Shown: positions 1-7,504, numbered from the stretch's first letter. The stretch is 64,000 nt of DNA from UBA7672 sp963784415 (GCA_963784415.1 CAWARK010000014.1:310001-374000); one strand, 5' to 3'. Numbers and translations: made by a program. The notes: generated by a model not told the origin, from the letters alone.

Positions 1-396
1 GCGCTCGAAACGCTCGCCATCATCGCCTACTGCCAGCCCGTCACGCGCGCCGAGATCGAGGATGTGCGCGGCGTCGCCGTCTCGTCCGGCACGCTCGACA
101 TCCTGATGGAGGCCGGCTGGATCCGCCCGCGTGGCCGCCGGCGCACGCCGGGGCGGCCTGTGACATTTGGCGTCACCGACGCCTTCCTCGTGCAGTTCGG
201 CCTCGACTCGATCGACAGCCTGCCGGGCCGCGACGAACTGAGAGCTTCGGGCCTGCTCAGCGCCGAGATTCCCCGTGATTTCGAGTTTGCCGGCACGCCG
301 CGCGATCCCGAAACAGGCGAATTGCTGGGCGAGGACGCACTCGAAGACGGCGAGTTCCAGGCCGATTTCTTCGAAGGCGCAGACGACCGCGCCTGA
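1..396 (+). CDS. scpB: Segregation and condensation protein B, 3' part
   Basis: ScpB is the winged-helix partner of ScpA in the SMC chromosome condensation complex. The gene enters from the left edge, so its N-terminal winged-helix domain is missing. The visible part opens with the family's conserved stretch LETLAIIAY-QPVTRAEIE and continues with VRGVAVSSGTLDILMEAGWI and GRPVTFGVTDAFLVQFGL. The last third is acidic and poorly conserved, as is usual for ScpB tails. It lies upstream of tatABC on the same strand, the common alphaproteobacterial order. The stop is TGA at 394-396. The identification is firm; only the start is unknown. Confidence 0.9.
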   Translation, partial: ALETLAIIAYCQPVTRAEIEDVRGVAVSSGTLDILMEAGWIRPRGRRRTPGRPVTFGVTDAFLVQFGLDSIDSLPGRDELRASGLLSAEIPRDFEFAGTPRDPETGELLGEDALEDGEFQADFFEGADDRA

Positions 397-484
397 CGGT
401 TAATGCAAAAATGCGCGCGGCCAGCCCTCCGCCGGTTTGCGCTTGGGGGCCGGGAGGAGTATATTTCATGCAGGATATCGAACG

Positions 485-598
485 ATGAGTGCGTTGCCAG
501 GCTTGCCAATAGGTCTGGTTTCCATGGCTCTGATCTTCCTGGCGGCCCCCGGGCCCTTGAAGGTCGTTGGTCTGGCGATGGCCTATTTCGTAGGATAG
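485..598 (+). CDS. Possible 37-aa hydrophobic small protein with a tiny upstream leader ORF
   Basis: Between scpB and tatA, ATG at 485 opens a 37-codon frame encoding an almost wholly hydrophobic peptide (LIGLVSMALIFLAAP-like core), which could form one membrane helix. Just upstream, a strong ribosome site (GGGAGGAG, about 453-460) precedes ATG 468, which starts a six-residue frame (MQDIER). Its TGA at 486-488 overlaps the ATG at 485 as ATGA, the classic arrangement for translational coupling. I do not recognise a family. The peptide could be a real small membrane protein linked to Tat, or a chance frame in a leader. There is no comparative evidence, so confidence is low. Confidence 0.35.
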   Translation: MSALPGLPIGLVSMALIFLAAPGPLKVVGLAMAYFVG

Positions 599-664
599 AG
601 CAGGGCGGCAACGCCTGATGCAGCCAATCGCTGGGATGCCAGCTGGCTAAGCGGAGTAGAAACG

Positions 665-898
665 ATGTTTGGACGTCTTGGTCTTCCCGAGATCATTGTC
701 ATCGGCATCCTGATCCTCGTCGTCTTCGGCGGCCGCGGCAAGATTTCCGGCATGATGGGCGATGTCGCCAAGGGCATCAAAAGCTTCCGGAAGGGCATGA
801 AGGAAGAGGCAGACGTCGACACCAGCCAGACCACCTCTGGCGCGCTGGTCAACGAGCCGATCAACGTCACCCCCGAGAAGGAAAAGTCGAAGGTCTGA
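665..898 (+). CDS. tatA: Sec-independent protein translocase subunit TatA
   Basis: TatA forms the pore-like assembly that moves folded, twin-arginine proteins across the inner membrane. The 77-residue product has the expected form: a short N-terminal transmembrane helix beginning MFGRLGLPEIIVIGILIL, the FGG hinge with GRGKISG, then an amphipathic helix with the conserved KGIKSFRKGM segment, and a charged disordered tail. A GGAG ribosome site lies about 8 bases before ATG 665. It is the first gene of a tatA-tatB-tatC cluster. Length and motifs match the family. Confidence 0.95.
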   Translation: MFGRLGLPEIIVIGILILVVFGGRGKISGMMGDVAKGIKSFRKGMKEEADVDTSQTTSGALVNEPINVTPEKEKSKV

Positions 899-971
899 TC
901 GCTCTGCCCCGCAGGTTGGATAACCGCGTGGGCGCGTTTGCACCTTCGTCTCCGCAAGGAACATCATCGCC

Positions 972-1544
972 ATGATGCCGGGTGTTGGCTTCGAGGAAAT
1001 GATCCTGCTGGTCATCGTGGCGATCGTCGTGATCGGCCCGAAGGACCTGCCGTTGATGATGCGCAAGTTCGGGCGCTTCACCGGCAAGATGCGCGCGATG
1101 GCGTTCGAGTTCAAACAGGGCATCGACGAGCTGGGCCGCCAGGCCGAGCTGGACGAACTCCGCAAGGAAGTCGCCGACCTCAAGAAGGCGACCGGCCTCG
1201 ACGAAATCCGCCGCGATCTCGAGAAGGACAAGGCCGATCTCGAACGCGACGTCGCCAATGTAATGCGCGATACGCCAACGCCATCGGTTCATCCCGCCGC
1301 CGAGACCGCCACCGCCCCCGAAGTGAAGCAGATCCCCGACTACGCCGGTCTCTCGGCCGATCACCCCGGCTACGACAATGGCGAAGCGCTCGCCGTCGAT
1401 GCGCCTGCGCCAGACCCGTCGCCCGCGCCCGCTGCCGCCGAAGTCCACGTCATTCCGGATGAAGAGTTTCGTCCGGCCGGCACGCACCCCGCTGCCTCGG
1501 CCTGGCCGGCGAAACCGGCTGCCAAGCAGGACACGCCTGCCTGA
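972..1544 (+). CDS. tatB: Sec-independent protein translocase subunit TatB
   Basis: TatB works with TatC in the twin-arginine signal-peptide receptor complex. The 190-residue protein has an N-terminal membrane helix (residues about 5-22, GFEEMILLVIVAIVVIGPKDLP, with the conserved Glu and Gly-Pro), then the amphipathic segment LMMRKFGRFTGKMRAMAFEFKQG and a long charged coiled region. The last 90 residues are Pro/Ala-rich and probably disordered. AAGGA at 956-960 supports ATG 972; ATG 975 is an alternative. Its TGA overlaps the tatC start as ATGA, so the two are probably translationally coupled. Confidence 0.95.
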   Translation: MMPGVGFEEMILLVIVAIVVIGPKDLPLMMRKFGRFTGKMRAMAFEFKQGIDELGRQAELDELRKEVADLKKATGLDEIRRDLEKDKADLERDVANVMRDTPTPSVHPAAETATAPEVKQIPDYAGLSADHPGYDNGEALAVDAPAPDPSPAPAAAEVHVIPDEEFRPAGTHPAASAWPAKPAAKQDTPA

Positions 1545-2536
1545 TGTCCGAGAAGAACGTCGTCACCCGCAAGGACAAGCTCAAGCCGAAGAAGTCGACC
1601 GCCGTCGCTGCCGCTGCTGCGACGTCCGTTGGCGCTGCGTCGCCCCCGCCCCCCGTCGATGAAGTCGAAGCCAGCCGCGCGCCGCTGATGGATCACCTGG
1701 TCGAGCTGCGCCAGCGCCTGATGCGCATCGTCTGGTGCCTCGTCATCCTCGTCTGCGCCGCCTGGTTCATCAGCGACGTCGTGCTCACCTACCTGCTCGA
1801 ACCCCTGCGCGACAGCGCCGTGCGCCATGGCCGCCCCGCTGACCAGCCGTTCGAGACGATGACCAACGCGCCGCTGGAAATGATCTTCGTGAAGCTGAAA
1901 GTCTGCTTCGTCATGGCGCTGGCGGCGGGCTTTCCGTATTTCGCCTGGCAGGTCTACGGCTTCATCGCGCCTGGCCTCTACAAACGCGAGCGCGCGGCGA
2001 TCCTGCCGTTCCTGATCGTGATGCCGGTCCTGTTCCTTGCAGGCTCGGCGCTGGTCTATTTCCAGATCCTGCCGATCTTCTCCGACCTCTCCTTCGACCA
2101 GGAAATCTCGAGCAAGCTGGTGAAGGTCGTTTACGTTCCGAAGGTCAAGGAATTCTACGACCTCGCAATCTCGCTGGTCACCTGCTTCGGCCTCGCCTTC
2201 CAGCTGCCTGTCGTGATGGCGCTCCTGTCGATGGCGGGCGTCATAAAATCGTCCTTCCTGCGCAAGGGCCGGAAGTACGCCCTGCTGATCATCTTCGTCG
2301 TCGCCGCCATCGTGACGCCGCCCGACCCGTTCAGCCAGTTCATCCTCGGCATCCCGCTCTACGGGCTCTACGAGGCCGGCATCATCGTGGCCTGGTTCAT
2401 CGAGCGCGGCCGCACCAAGCGCGACGCCGCCGAAGCCAAGGCCGAGGAAGAAGAAGCCCGCCGCGAAGCCGCCGAAGAAGAAGCCCGCCGCCGCAAGGCC
2501 GCGCAAACTGCCGGCGCGACGCCCGCGGGCGAGTAA
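1544..2536 (+). CDS. tatC: Sec-independent protein translocase subunit TatC
   Basis: TatC is the polytopic core that binds twin-arginine signal peptides. After about 45 low-complexity Ala/Pro residues the protein starts its family core with APLMDHLVELRQRLMRI, which holds the conserved MDHL-ELR signature, followed by six hydrophobic segments. The loops include LYKRERA and the conserved FGLAFQLPVV. At 330 residues it is longer than the usual 250-280 because both ends are extended. The C-terminal tail after the last helix is a highly charged Glu/Arg/Ala coiled stretch. ATG 1544 overlaps the tatB stop. Confidence 0.96.
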   Translation: MSEKNVVTRKDKLKPKKSTAVAAAAATSVGAASPPPPVDEVEASRAPLMDHLVELRQRLMRIVWCLVILVCAAWFISDVVLTYLLEPLRDSAVRHGRPADQPFETMTNAPLEMIFVKLKVCFVMALAAGFPYFAWQVYGFIAPGLYKRERAAILPFLIVMPVLFLAGSALVYFQILPIFSDLSFDQEISSKLVKVVYVPKVKEFYDLAISLVTCFGLAFQLPVVMALLSMAGVIKSSFLRKGRKYALLIIFVVAAIVTPPDPFSQFILGIPLYGLYEAGIIVAWFIERGRTKRDAAEAKAEEEEARREAAEEEARRRKAAQTAGATPAGE

Positions 2537-2705
2537 CGCCAGGCGGTCCGCCACATTTAGATCGGCTGATTCTGCACATCGGATTTTCAGCGGAAGTCGA
2601 ACAATTCCAACAGCTTGCGCGATCGAGACCAGCCGATTTCGTATATCCCAATCCTACACCCCTCAGCCCCGGCGTATGATGCACACATCCATCCCGCAGG
2701 AGGGC

Positions 2706-3012
2706 AGCTGATCACTGTTCAACGGCGCGGGGTCGGACGCAGATGAGCGTGAAAGCCTGTGTGAGCCGAAGAGGAGCCAGGGACCGGACTAATGGAGCCC
2801 TGGAAAACACGGGAGTGATCGAGGGATTGCGGCTGAACATCCGCAACCTGCACGCCGGCGACGAGAATAGGGTCAGGCGGTTGAAACACCCCGCTGTTCC
2901 CCCGTGGCCGGATAACATCTGTCGGGGACGCGGGATCCGCGCTTTCCTTTATCTGCCGGTAGCGCTGGCAACAGCGACGCCAACTCACGCGGGGCATCCC
3001 GCGTCCCCGGGC
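2706..3012 (+). ncRNA. Candidate structured RNA in the tatC-serS intergenic region
   Basis: The 697-base gap between tatC and serS has no convincing protein frame but is rich in perfect complementary segments. GATCACT 2710-2716 pairs with 2814-2820. CCAGGG 2777-2782 pairs with 2798-2803. TTGCGG 2827-2832 pairs with 2841-2846. A 14-base arm at 2923-2936 pairs with 2996-3009 and is extended by 2937-2941 with 2988-2992. Inside that long arm, CGCTG 2963-2967 and CAGCG 2972-2976 close a GCAA (GNRA) tetraloop. Such nesting suggests a folded RNA. I could not match it to tmRNA, 6S, SRP or RNase P RNA. A stand-alone HEARO/omega-type RNA or a group II intron remnant are possibilities. The strand is uncertain. 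Confidence 0.4.
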
Positions 3013-3093
3013 CCTCCATCTATTCGGAGACCCAGAACCACAGCATCCCGGACGGCATCAGCCGGTCCGAATGTGAGCGGCTGGGTCAGAACA

Positions 3094-3122
3094 CTGGAAG
3101 CGTACCGGCGGTACGCTTCCAG
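3094..3122. repeat. Perfect 13-bp inverted repeat upstream of serS
   Basis: The arms at 3094-3106 (CTGGAAGCGTACC) and 3110-3122 are perfectly complementary around a three-base GGC loop. No T-run follows, so it is not a standard intrinsic terminator. It lies about 110 bases before the serS start and could be the end of the structured region upstream, a processing hairpin, a protein-binding dyad or a REP-like unit. No second copy was noticed in this window. The rest of the gap (2537-2705 and 3123-3233) shows nothing I can name. Confidence 0.6.
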
Positions 3123-3233
3123 AACCCGGCGGGGAGCATCAGCCCGCGGTCCCGGCCCCAACGCCCTTGGAGCCCCGCCCGCATCACGCTAGACCCCGGC
3201 GAAACCACCGAGGGCCTGCCCCAGAGGACGAAT

Positions 3234-4673
3234 ATGCACGATATCCGCGCCATCCGAGAGAACCCGACCGCCTACGCCGCCGCCCTGTCGCGCCGGCCGA
3301 CCGTGGACGGCGCCTCGGAAGTCGCGAAGATCATGGCCCTCGACGAAAAGGTCCGCGCCGCCATCCTGCTCAAGCAGGAAGCCGAGCAGGCCCGCAACGC
3401 CAAGTCGAAAGAGATCGGCAAGGCGAAAGCCACGAAGGACGAGGCGCTCGCCGCCACGCTGATGGCCGACGTCGCCGCCGCGAAAGCGACCATCGAGAAA
3501 GCCGGCGCCGACGAAGCCGCCGCCACCACCGAACGCGACGACCTGCTGGCCCGCCTTCCGAATCTGCCGTTCGAAGACGTCCCCCAAGGCGCCGATGAAC
3601 ACGCCAACGTCGAAGTCCGCAAGCACGGCACGCCGCGCAAGTTCAACTACGCCCCGAAAGACCACGCCGACATCGGCGAACAGATGGGCATGATGGATTT
3701 CGAAGCCGCCGCCCGCATGAGCGGCGCCCGCTTCGTGGTGCTGAAGAAACACCTCGCCAAACTGGAACGCGCGCTCACGCAGTTCATGCTCGACGTGCAG
3801 ACGGAGCAGAACGGCTACACGGAACACGCGACGCCGCTGCTTGTGAAGGAACAGGCCATGTTCGGAACGGGCCAGCTCCCGAAGTTCAAAGAGGATCTCT
3901 TTACGACCCACATACTCAACTGGGATGACATTGAAGGTGCCTACCTGGAAAATCGGGCGTTTGCAGATCTGTTTGCAAAAAAGGATGACAAGGAGTCTTT
4001 GCGAGAACTCAACAACGAGGTCCGAGCGCGAATTGAAGACGGCTTGTTCACCGAGACTCGCTTTCTCATCCCCACCGCCGAAGTCTCCCTCACCAACATC
4101 TACCGCGAGCAGATCGTCGACGCCGAAATCCTCCCCGTTCGCATGACCGCAGCTACGCCATGCTTCCGCTCGGAAGCAGGCAGTGCAGGGCGCGACACCA
4201 AGGGCATGATCCGCCAGCACCAGTTCATCAAGGTCGAACTCGTCTCGATCACCAAACCGGAAGACTCCGAAGCCGAACACCTCCGCATGACCAAGTGCGC
4301 CGAAGGCATCCTCGAACGCCTCGAACTCCCATACCGCACCGTGATGCTCTGCACCGGCGACATGGGCTTTGGCGCGCGCCGCACCTACGACATCGAAGTC
4401 TGGCTGCCCTCGCAGGACACGTATCGCGAGATTTCGTCCTGCTCGAACTGCGGCGACTTCCAGGCTCGCCGCATGGATGCAAAATTCCGCCGCTCGCCCA
4501 CGGGCACAGGCAAGGCCGAGAAGCCCGAGTTCGTGCACACGCTCAACGGCTCCGGCCTCGCTGTCGGCCGCACGCTCGTTGCGGTGCTGGAAAACTACCA
4601 GCGCGAAGACGGCAAGGTGGACGTGCCGAAGGCGCTCATCCCTTACATGGGCGGGCTGACAGAAATCGGTTGA
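3234..4673 (+). CDS. serS: Seryl-tRNA synthetase with an internal insertion
   Basis: SerRS charges tRNA-Ser in the cytoplasm. The N-terminal 110 residues form the Ala/Lys/Glu-rich coiled-coil arm that grips the long variable arm of tRNA-Ser. The class II core shows FGTGQLPKF, the serine-binding LIPTAEVSLTN, motif 2 (FRSEAGSAGRDTKG, about residue 311) and motif 3 (NGSGLAVGRTLVAVLEN, about residue 437). At 479 residues it is some 50 longer than the usual 425-430. The excess is residues 226-275 (nt 3909-4058), inserted just before the LIPTAEV loop. That segment is 73/150 GC by my count, with codons such as ATA, TTT, AAA and CGA that the flanks avoid. The frame stays open throughout. Confidence 0.95.
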   Translation: MHDIRAIRENPTAYAAALSRRPTVDGASEVAKIMALDEKVRAAILLKQEAEQARNAKSKEIGKAKATKDEALAATLMADVAAAKATIEKAGADEAAATTERDDLLARLPNLPFEDVPQGADEHANVEVRKHGTPRKFNYAPKDHADIGEQMGMMDFEAAARMSGARFVVLKKHLAKLERALTQFMLDVQTEQNGYTEHATPLLVKEQAMFGTGQLPKFKEDLFTTHILNWDDIEGAYLENRAFADLFAKKDDKESLRELNNEVRARIEDGLFTETRFLIPTAEVSLTNIYREQIVDAEILPVRMTAATPCFRSEAGSAGRDTKGMIRQHQFIKVELVSITKPEDSEAEHLRMTKCAEGILERLELPYRTVMLCTGDMGFGARRTYDIEVWLPSQDTYREISSCSNCGDFQARRMDAKFRRSPTGTGKAEKPEFVHTLNGSGLAVGRTLVAVLENYQREDGKVDVPKALIPYMGGLTEIG

Positions 4674-4678
4674 ACTGC

Positions 4679-4745
4679 TTTCCTCCCTCGTGCGAAGCGC
4701 GGGGGAGGTGGCCTGTCGCGCAGCGGCAGGTCGGAGGGGGCAGCC
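4679..4745 (+). repeat. REP-like repeat, copy 1 (67 bp)
   Basis: This 67-base element is identical to 5184-5250. It contains two imperfect hairpins: CCTCCC ... GGGAGG around a GTGCGAAGCGC centre, then GCCTG ... CAGGTC around CGCGCAGCG, and ends GGAGGGGGCAGCC. It starts just after the serS stop and runs to two bases before the GTG start of the DUF559 gene, so it supplies that gene's 5' flank. Confidence 0.85.
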
Positions 4746-4746
4746 T

Positions 4747-5106
4747 GTGAAGGTCAAGTTTCGCACGCGCACGCGGGCGCGCCAACTGCGCAAAACGCTG
4801 ACCGACGCCGAAGCGATCCTGTGGTCAAAACTGCAGCGCAAAGCCCTGCACGGCTATCGCTTCCGTCGCCAGCATCCGGTTGGCCCGTTCATCGCGGACT
4901 TCGCATGCACCGAAGCCCGCCTGATTATTGAGCTCGATGGGGCGACACACTCAACGCAAGATGAGCGCCTTGAGGATGCAAAGCGCGAAGCCTATCTGCG
5001 GTCACAAGGCTGGGGCGTGATCAGATTCTGGAACGCAGACGTCTACGACAATCTGAACGGCGTGCTGGAGAGTATCCTGCAGCGGCTGCCCCCTCCGTCT
5101 CGCTGA
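4747..5106 (+). CDS. DUF559 family protein (Vsr/restriction endonuclease-like fold)
   Basis: DUF559 proteins are small and related to very-short-patch-repair endonucleases; their cellular job is not established. This 119-residue version begins KVKFRTRTRARQLRKTLTDAEAILWSKLQ and holds the family hallmarks YRFRRQHPVGPFIADFAC, the acidic strand LIIELDGATH (candidate catalytic Asp/Glu), DERLEDAKREAYLRSQGW and VIRFWNADV. GTG 4747 is preferred over ATG 4690, because the earlier frame is only translated repeat DNA; GGAGGGGGC precedes it. The last residues (RLPPPSR) are encoded by the beginning of the inverted repeat copy at 5084-5154, so the gene is bracketed by REP-like units. Confidence 0.8.
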   Translation: MKVKFRTRTRARQLRKTLTDAEAILWSKLQRKALHGYRFRRQHPVGPFIADFACTEARLIIELDGATHSTQDERLEDAKREAYLRSQGWGVIRFWNADVYDNLNGVLESILQRLPPPSR

Positions 5107-5154
5107 CGACGTCAGCGATCCACCTCCCCCAGTGCTTCGCACTGGAGGAGGAAA
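5084..5154 (-). repeat. REP-like repeat, diverged copy in inverse orientation
   Basis: Read on the minus strand this is a diverged member of the 4679/5184 family. It starts TTTCCTCCTCC, has the GTGCGAAGCAC centre and GGGGGAGGTGG, replaces the second hairpin with a new dyad (TCGCTGACGTCGTCAGCGA), and ends CGGAGGGGGCAGCC. It covers the last codons and stop of the DUF559 gene. Copies 1 and 2 therefore form an inverted pair around that gene. Confidence 0.75.
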
Positions 5155-5183
5155 TCTGGACAACAAACCAACGACTGAGGAAG

Positions 5184-5250
5184 TTTCCTCCCTCGTGCGA
5201 AGCGCGGGGGAGGTGGCCTGTCGCGCAGCGGCAGGTCGGAGGGGGCAGCC
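5184..5250 (+). repeat. REP-like repeat, copy 3 (identical to 4679-4745)
   Basis: A base-for-base duplicate of 4679-4745, 505 bases downstream and in the same orientation. The perfect identity implies recent duplication or gene conversion. It lies between the DUF559 gene and the lipoprotein gene at 5315. Confidence 0.85.
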
Positions 5251-5314
5251 GCCGCTTTGCAGACGCCGCGAATGGCGCCACAGAAAGACCTGACCGGTTG
5301 GTAGGAGTTCTCCC

Positions 5315-5752
5315 ATGATCCGCGCCCTGTTCGCCGCCGCTGCGCTCCTCGCCGCCGCCTGCTCGGCGCCCGCGCCCACCGATGAGACCAAGCCGGAAGT
5401 TCCGGTGGCGCGCGTCGGCATCGATGGCCGCCCGCTCGTGTCCGCCGACGGTGTGATCGACAGTTCGGTCCAGCAAGCGTTGAACGCCGATCCTGCTGCC
5501 TGCGCCAAGGCCGGCGGCGAGGTTCGCCCCGTCTGCCGCATGCAGAAACCGATGTGCGTCGTGACGTTTGCCGACGCCAACAAGGCATGCTCGGACAGTT
5601 CGGAATGCGGCAGCGGCCGCTGCCTCTCCGTCAACACCACCGCCGCGTCGGGGCAGGCCGCAAAGGGACAATGCTCGCCCACCAACGATCCGTGCGGCTG
5701 CTATCAGCGCATCGAAGACGGTGTCGCCCTGCCGACGATCTGCGCTGACTAG
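5315..5752 (+). CDS. Cysteine-rich putative lipoprotein, unknown function
   Basis: The 145-residue product starts with a signal sequence and lipobox (MIRALFAAAALLAAAC), so it should be a lipid-anchored envelope protein. After a Pro/Thr-rich linker, the mature part is rich in Cys: about nine after residue 50, including CVVTFADANKACSDSSECGSGRC and NDPCGCYQR. This spacing suggests a small disulfide-stabilised domain in the periplasm. I do not recognise a family. AGGAG about 8 bases upstream supports ATG 5315. The next gene follows after 13 bases on the same strand and may be cotranscribed. Confidence 0.75.
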   Translation: MIRALFAAAALLAAACSAPAPTDETKPEVPVARVGIDGRPLVSADGVIDSSVQQALNADPAACAKAGGEVRPVCRMQKPMCVVTFADANKACSDSSECGSGRCLSVNTTAASGQAAKGQCSPTNDPCGCYQRIEDGVALPTICAD

Positions 5753-5765
5753 CGGAGGCCGCACG

Positions 5766-6311
5766 ATGGGATTCTCGCTCGCCTGGTTTGCCGCCCAAGG
5801 CATCGCCCGCGAAGATTTCCTCGAGCGCGCCGGCTTCGACGACACGGGCGAAGTCGACGAGTATTTCGAGGAAGAACATTCGGCCGGTGAATTGCCCGGC
5901 GGCTGGATCGTCATCGTCACCAGCGATGTCAGCCTGCTCGTGCCGGACAAGCTGGCGCAATGGTCGGTCGACGGCCGGCTGGTCGCCGCTGTCGTCCACG
6001 AAGACTCGATGAACTCGCTCGCCACCGAATGGGTAAACGGCAAACAGCTCTGGTCGCTCGCCCATGATGGCAGCGAGGGCGGCGACAGCCTTGAAGTCGA
6101 GGGCCAGCTTCCCGATGTGTTCGAAGAGCTGAAACAGGACGCCATCGCCGCTCAGGCGGAGTCCGAACGCGAAGGCGGCGGCGTCGATTTCGCTTTCGAC
6201 ATACCACTTGATGTCGCGGCCGAAATCACGGGCTTCCGGCACGACGAGATGGGCTTCGACGACGACATTCCGCCCTTCAATGCGCTCGAACGCATCCATC
6301 TTGCCGGGTAG
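5766..6311 (+). CDS. Acidic conserved-looking hypothetical protein
   Basis: A 181-residue, Asp/Glu-rich soluble protein with no signal peptide or membrane segment. It begins MGFSLAWFAAQGIAREDFLERAGF and has a beta-rich middle (GGWIVIVTSDVSLLVPDKLAQWS, LVAAVVHEDSMNSLATEWVNGKQLWSLAHDG), followed by an acidic helical stretch and a C-terminal DIPLDVAAEITGFRHDEM. The strand-helix pattern is reminiscent of small bacterial immunity or SMI1-like proteins, but I see no diagnostic motif and do not assign it. ATG 5766 is 13 bases after the preceding stop. Confidence 0.65.
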   Translation: MGFSLAWFAAQGIAREDFLERAGFDDTGEVDEYFEEEHSAGELPGGWIVIVTSDVSLLVPDKLAQWSVDGRLVAAVVHEDSMNSLATEWVNGKQLWSLAHDGSEGGDSLEVEGQLPDVFEELKQDAIAAQAESEREGGGVDFAFDIPLDVAAEITGFRHDEMGFDDDIPPFNALERIHLAG

Positions 6312-6499
6312 GCGATAGGCGGAGCGCCAACCATCGCCGGTTGTACCGGATGGAACCTTTTCGCGGCTGACGCGAACTTGATTGCGACGACCCGTGACGC
6401 AACGTGAATTCCATCGACCCCACCTGGCCATGTCGTTAGGGTGCTCACGACTGCTGGTCGCAGTCTGAGCGTGCCTGAATGTTGGGGGAGTTACGCTCG

Positions 6500-7504
6500 G
6501 TGGTTGGGGCGTCATCTATCATTGCAAGACGCGTGTCGGTCATCGTGCCGACGCGTAACCGGGCTGATCAGCTCCGGAACGCATTGACGAGCATTCGCGC
6601 GACCGAAGGCCCCGATCTCAGCCTCGAAATCATCGTCGGCGATAATGGTACGTGCGCCGAAGCGGCTGCTGTCGCGGCCGAGTTCAACGCCATCCACGTC
6701 CGCGCCACGGTGCAGGGCGCCAGCGCCGCCCGCAACGCCGCCATGGCCCGCGCGACCGGCGACTATGTGGCCTTCCTCGACGATGACGACGCCTGGTTGC
6801 CGGGTCACATCCGTCCGCACCTCGCCATGCTGGATCAGCGCTCTGAACTCGATGGCGTCATCGCGCAGGTGCGCTTCGCCGACGAGGATTTGCACCCGCT
6901 GCCGACCGGCGAATGGCCGGACACGCATCCCGGCGAAGGCGACGATCTCGTGCGCCGCATGCTGTCGGGCTACTTCCCGCAGATCGGCACAGCCGTCGTC
7001 CGCGCCGGCGTGCTCAAATCCAGCGGCGACTTCGATCCGGACCTGATCGGCGGGGAAGATCTCGACTGGCTGATGCGCCTGTCCGGCCGTCACGCGCTGG
7101 GCTTCGTGCAGACGCCCGTCATCCTGTTCAGCCAGCGCAAGATCGGTGAGTATGACGATCTCAACCGCCTGCGCATCGGCTATGACCGAAAGGTATTCCG
7201 CCGCCACGCGCGAAAACACTGGCGCGTCTGGCGCTCGCCACTGGAATACATGCGCGCCTATTCCGGCACGCTCCGCCATTTTTTCACGTATTTCAGCCAG
7301 GTCGCCCTGATGGCCGCGCAGAACGGCGAACGCTGGCGCGCGCTCGGGGCTATCCGCACGGCGTTCGGAATATTCCCGCTGCGGACCATGAAGTATCTCA
7401 TGACCTCCTCGAACCTCCGCACTGCGCTCGTGCTTGCACTGGCGGCGACGCCGATTTCGCACCGTGTCCACCTGCCGCTCTGGCTCGTCATCCTGCATGT
7501 TTGA
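6500..7504 (+). CDS. Family 2 glycosyltransferase
   Basis: A GT-A fold glycosyltransferase that probably adds a sugar to a cell-surface glycan or lipid; the acceptor is unknown. The nucleotide-sugar domain opens RVSVIVPTRNRADQLRNALTSI and continues with LEIIVGDNG, ASAARNAAMARATGDYVAFLDDDDAW (the DDDD holds the metal-binding DXD) and GGEDLDWLMRLS, the usual ED catalytic-base motif. The C-terminal third is helical and basic. GTG 6500 is preferred because GGGGGAG lies 9 bases upstream; ATG 6479, without a good site, would add seven residues. It occupies the region where surE sits in many alphaproteobacteria, between serS and pcm. Confidence 0.85.
   Translation: MVGASSIIARRVSVIVPTRNRADQLRNALTSIRATEGPDLSLEIIVGDNGTCAEAAAVAAEFNAIHVRATVQGASAARNAAMARATGDYVAFLDDDDAWLPGHIRPHLAMLDQRSELDGVIAQVRFADEDLHPLPTGEWPDTHPGEGDDLVRRMLSGYFPQIGTAVVRAGVLKSSGDFDPDLIGGEDLDWLMRLSGRHALGFVQTPVILFSQRKIGEYDDLNRLRIGYDRKVFRRHARKHWRVWRSPLEYMRAYSGTLRHFFTYFSQVALMAAQNGERWRALGAIRTAFGIFPLRTMKYLMTSSNLRTALVLALAATPISHRVHLPLWLVILHV

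Noticed and set aside
403..618. 71-codon frame between scpB and tatA
   Set aside because: Composition is random-looking and it competes with the better-supported small frames at 468 and 485.
2743..3192. 149-codon open frame between tatC and serS
   Set aside because: Arg/Pro/Ala-rich composition with no recognisable domain, and it runs through strong inverted repeats better explained as RNA structure.
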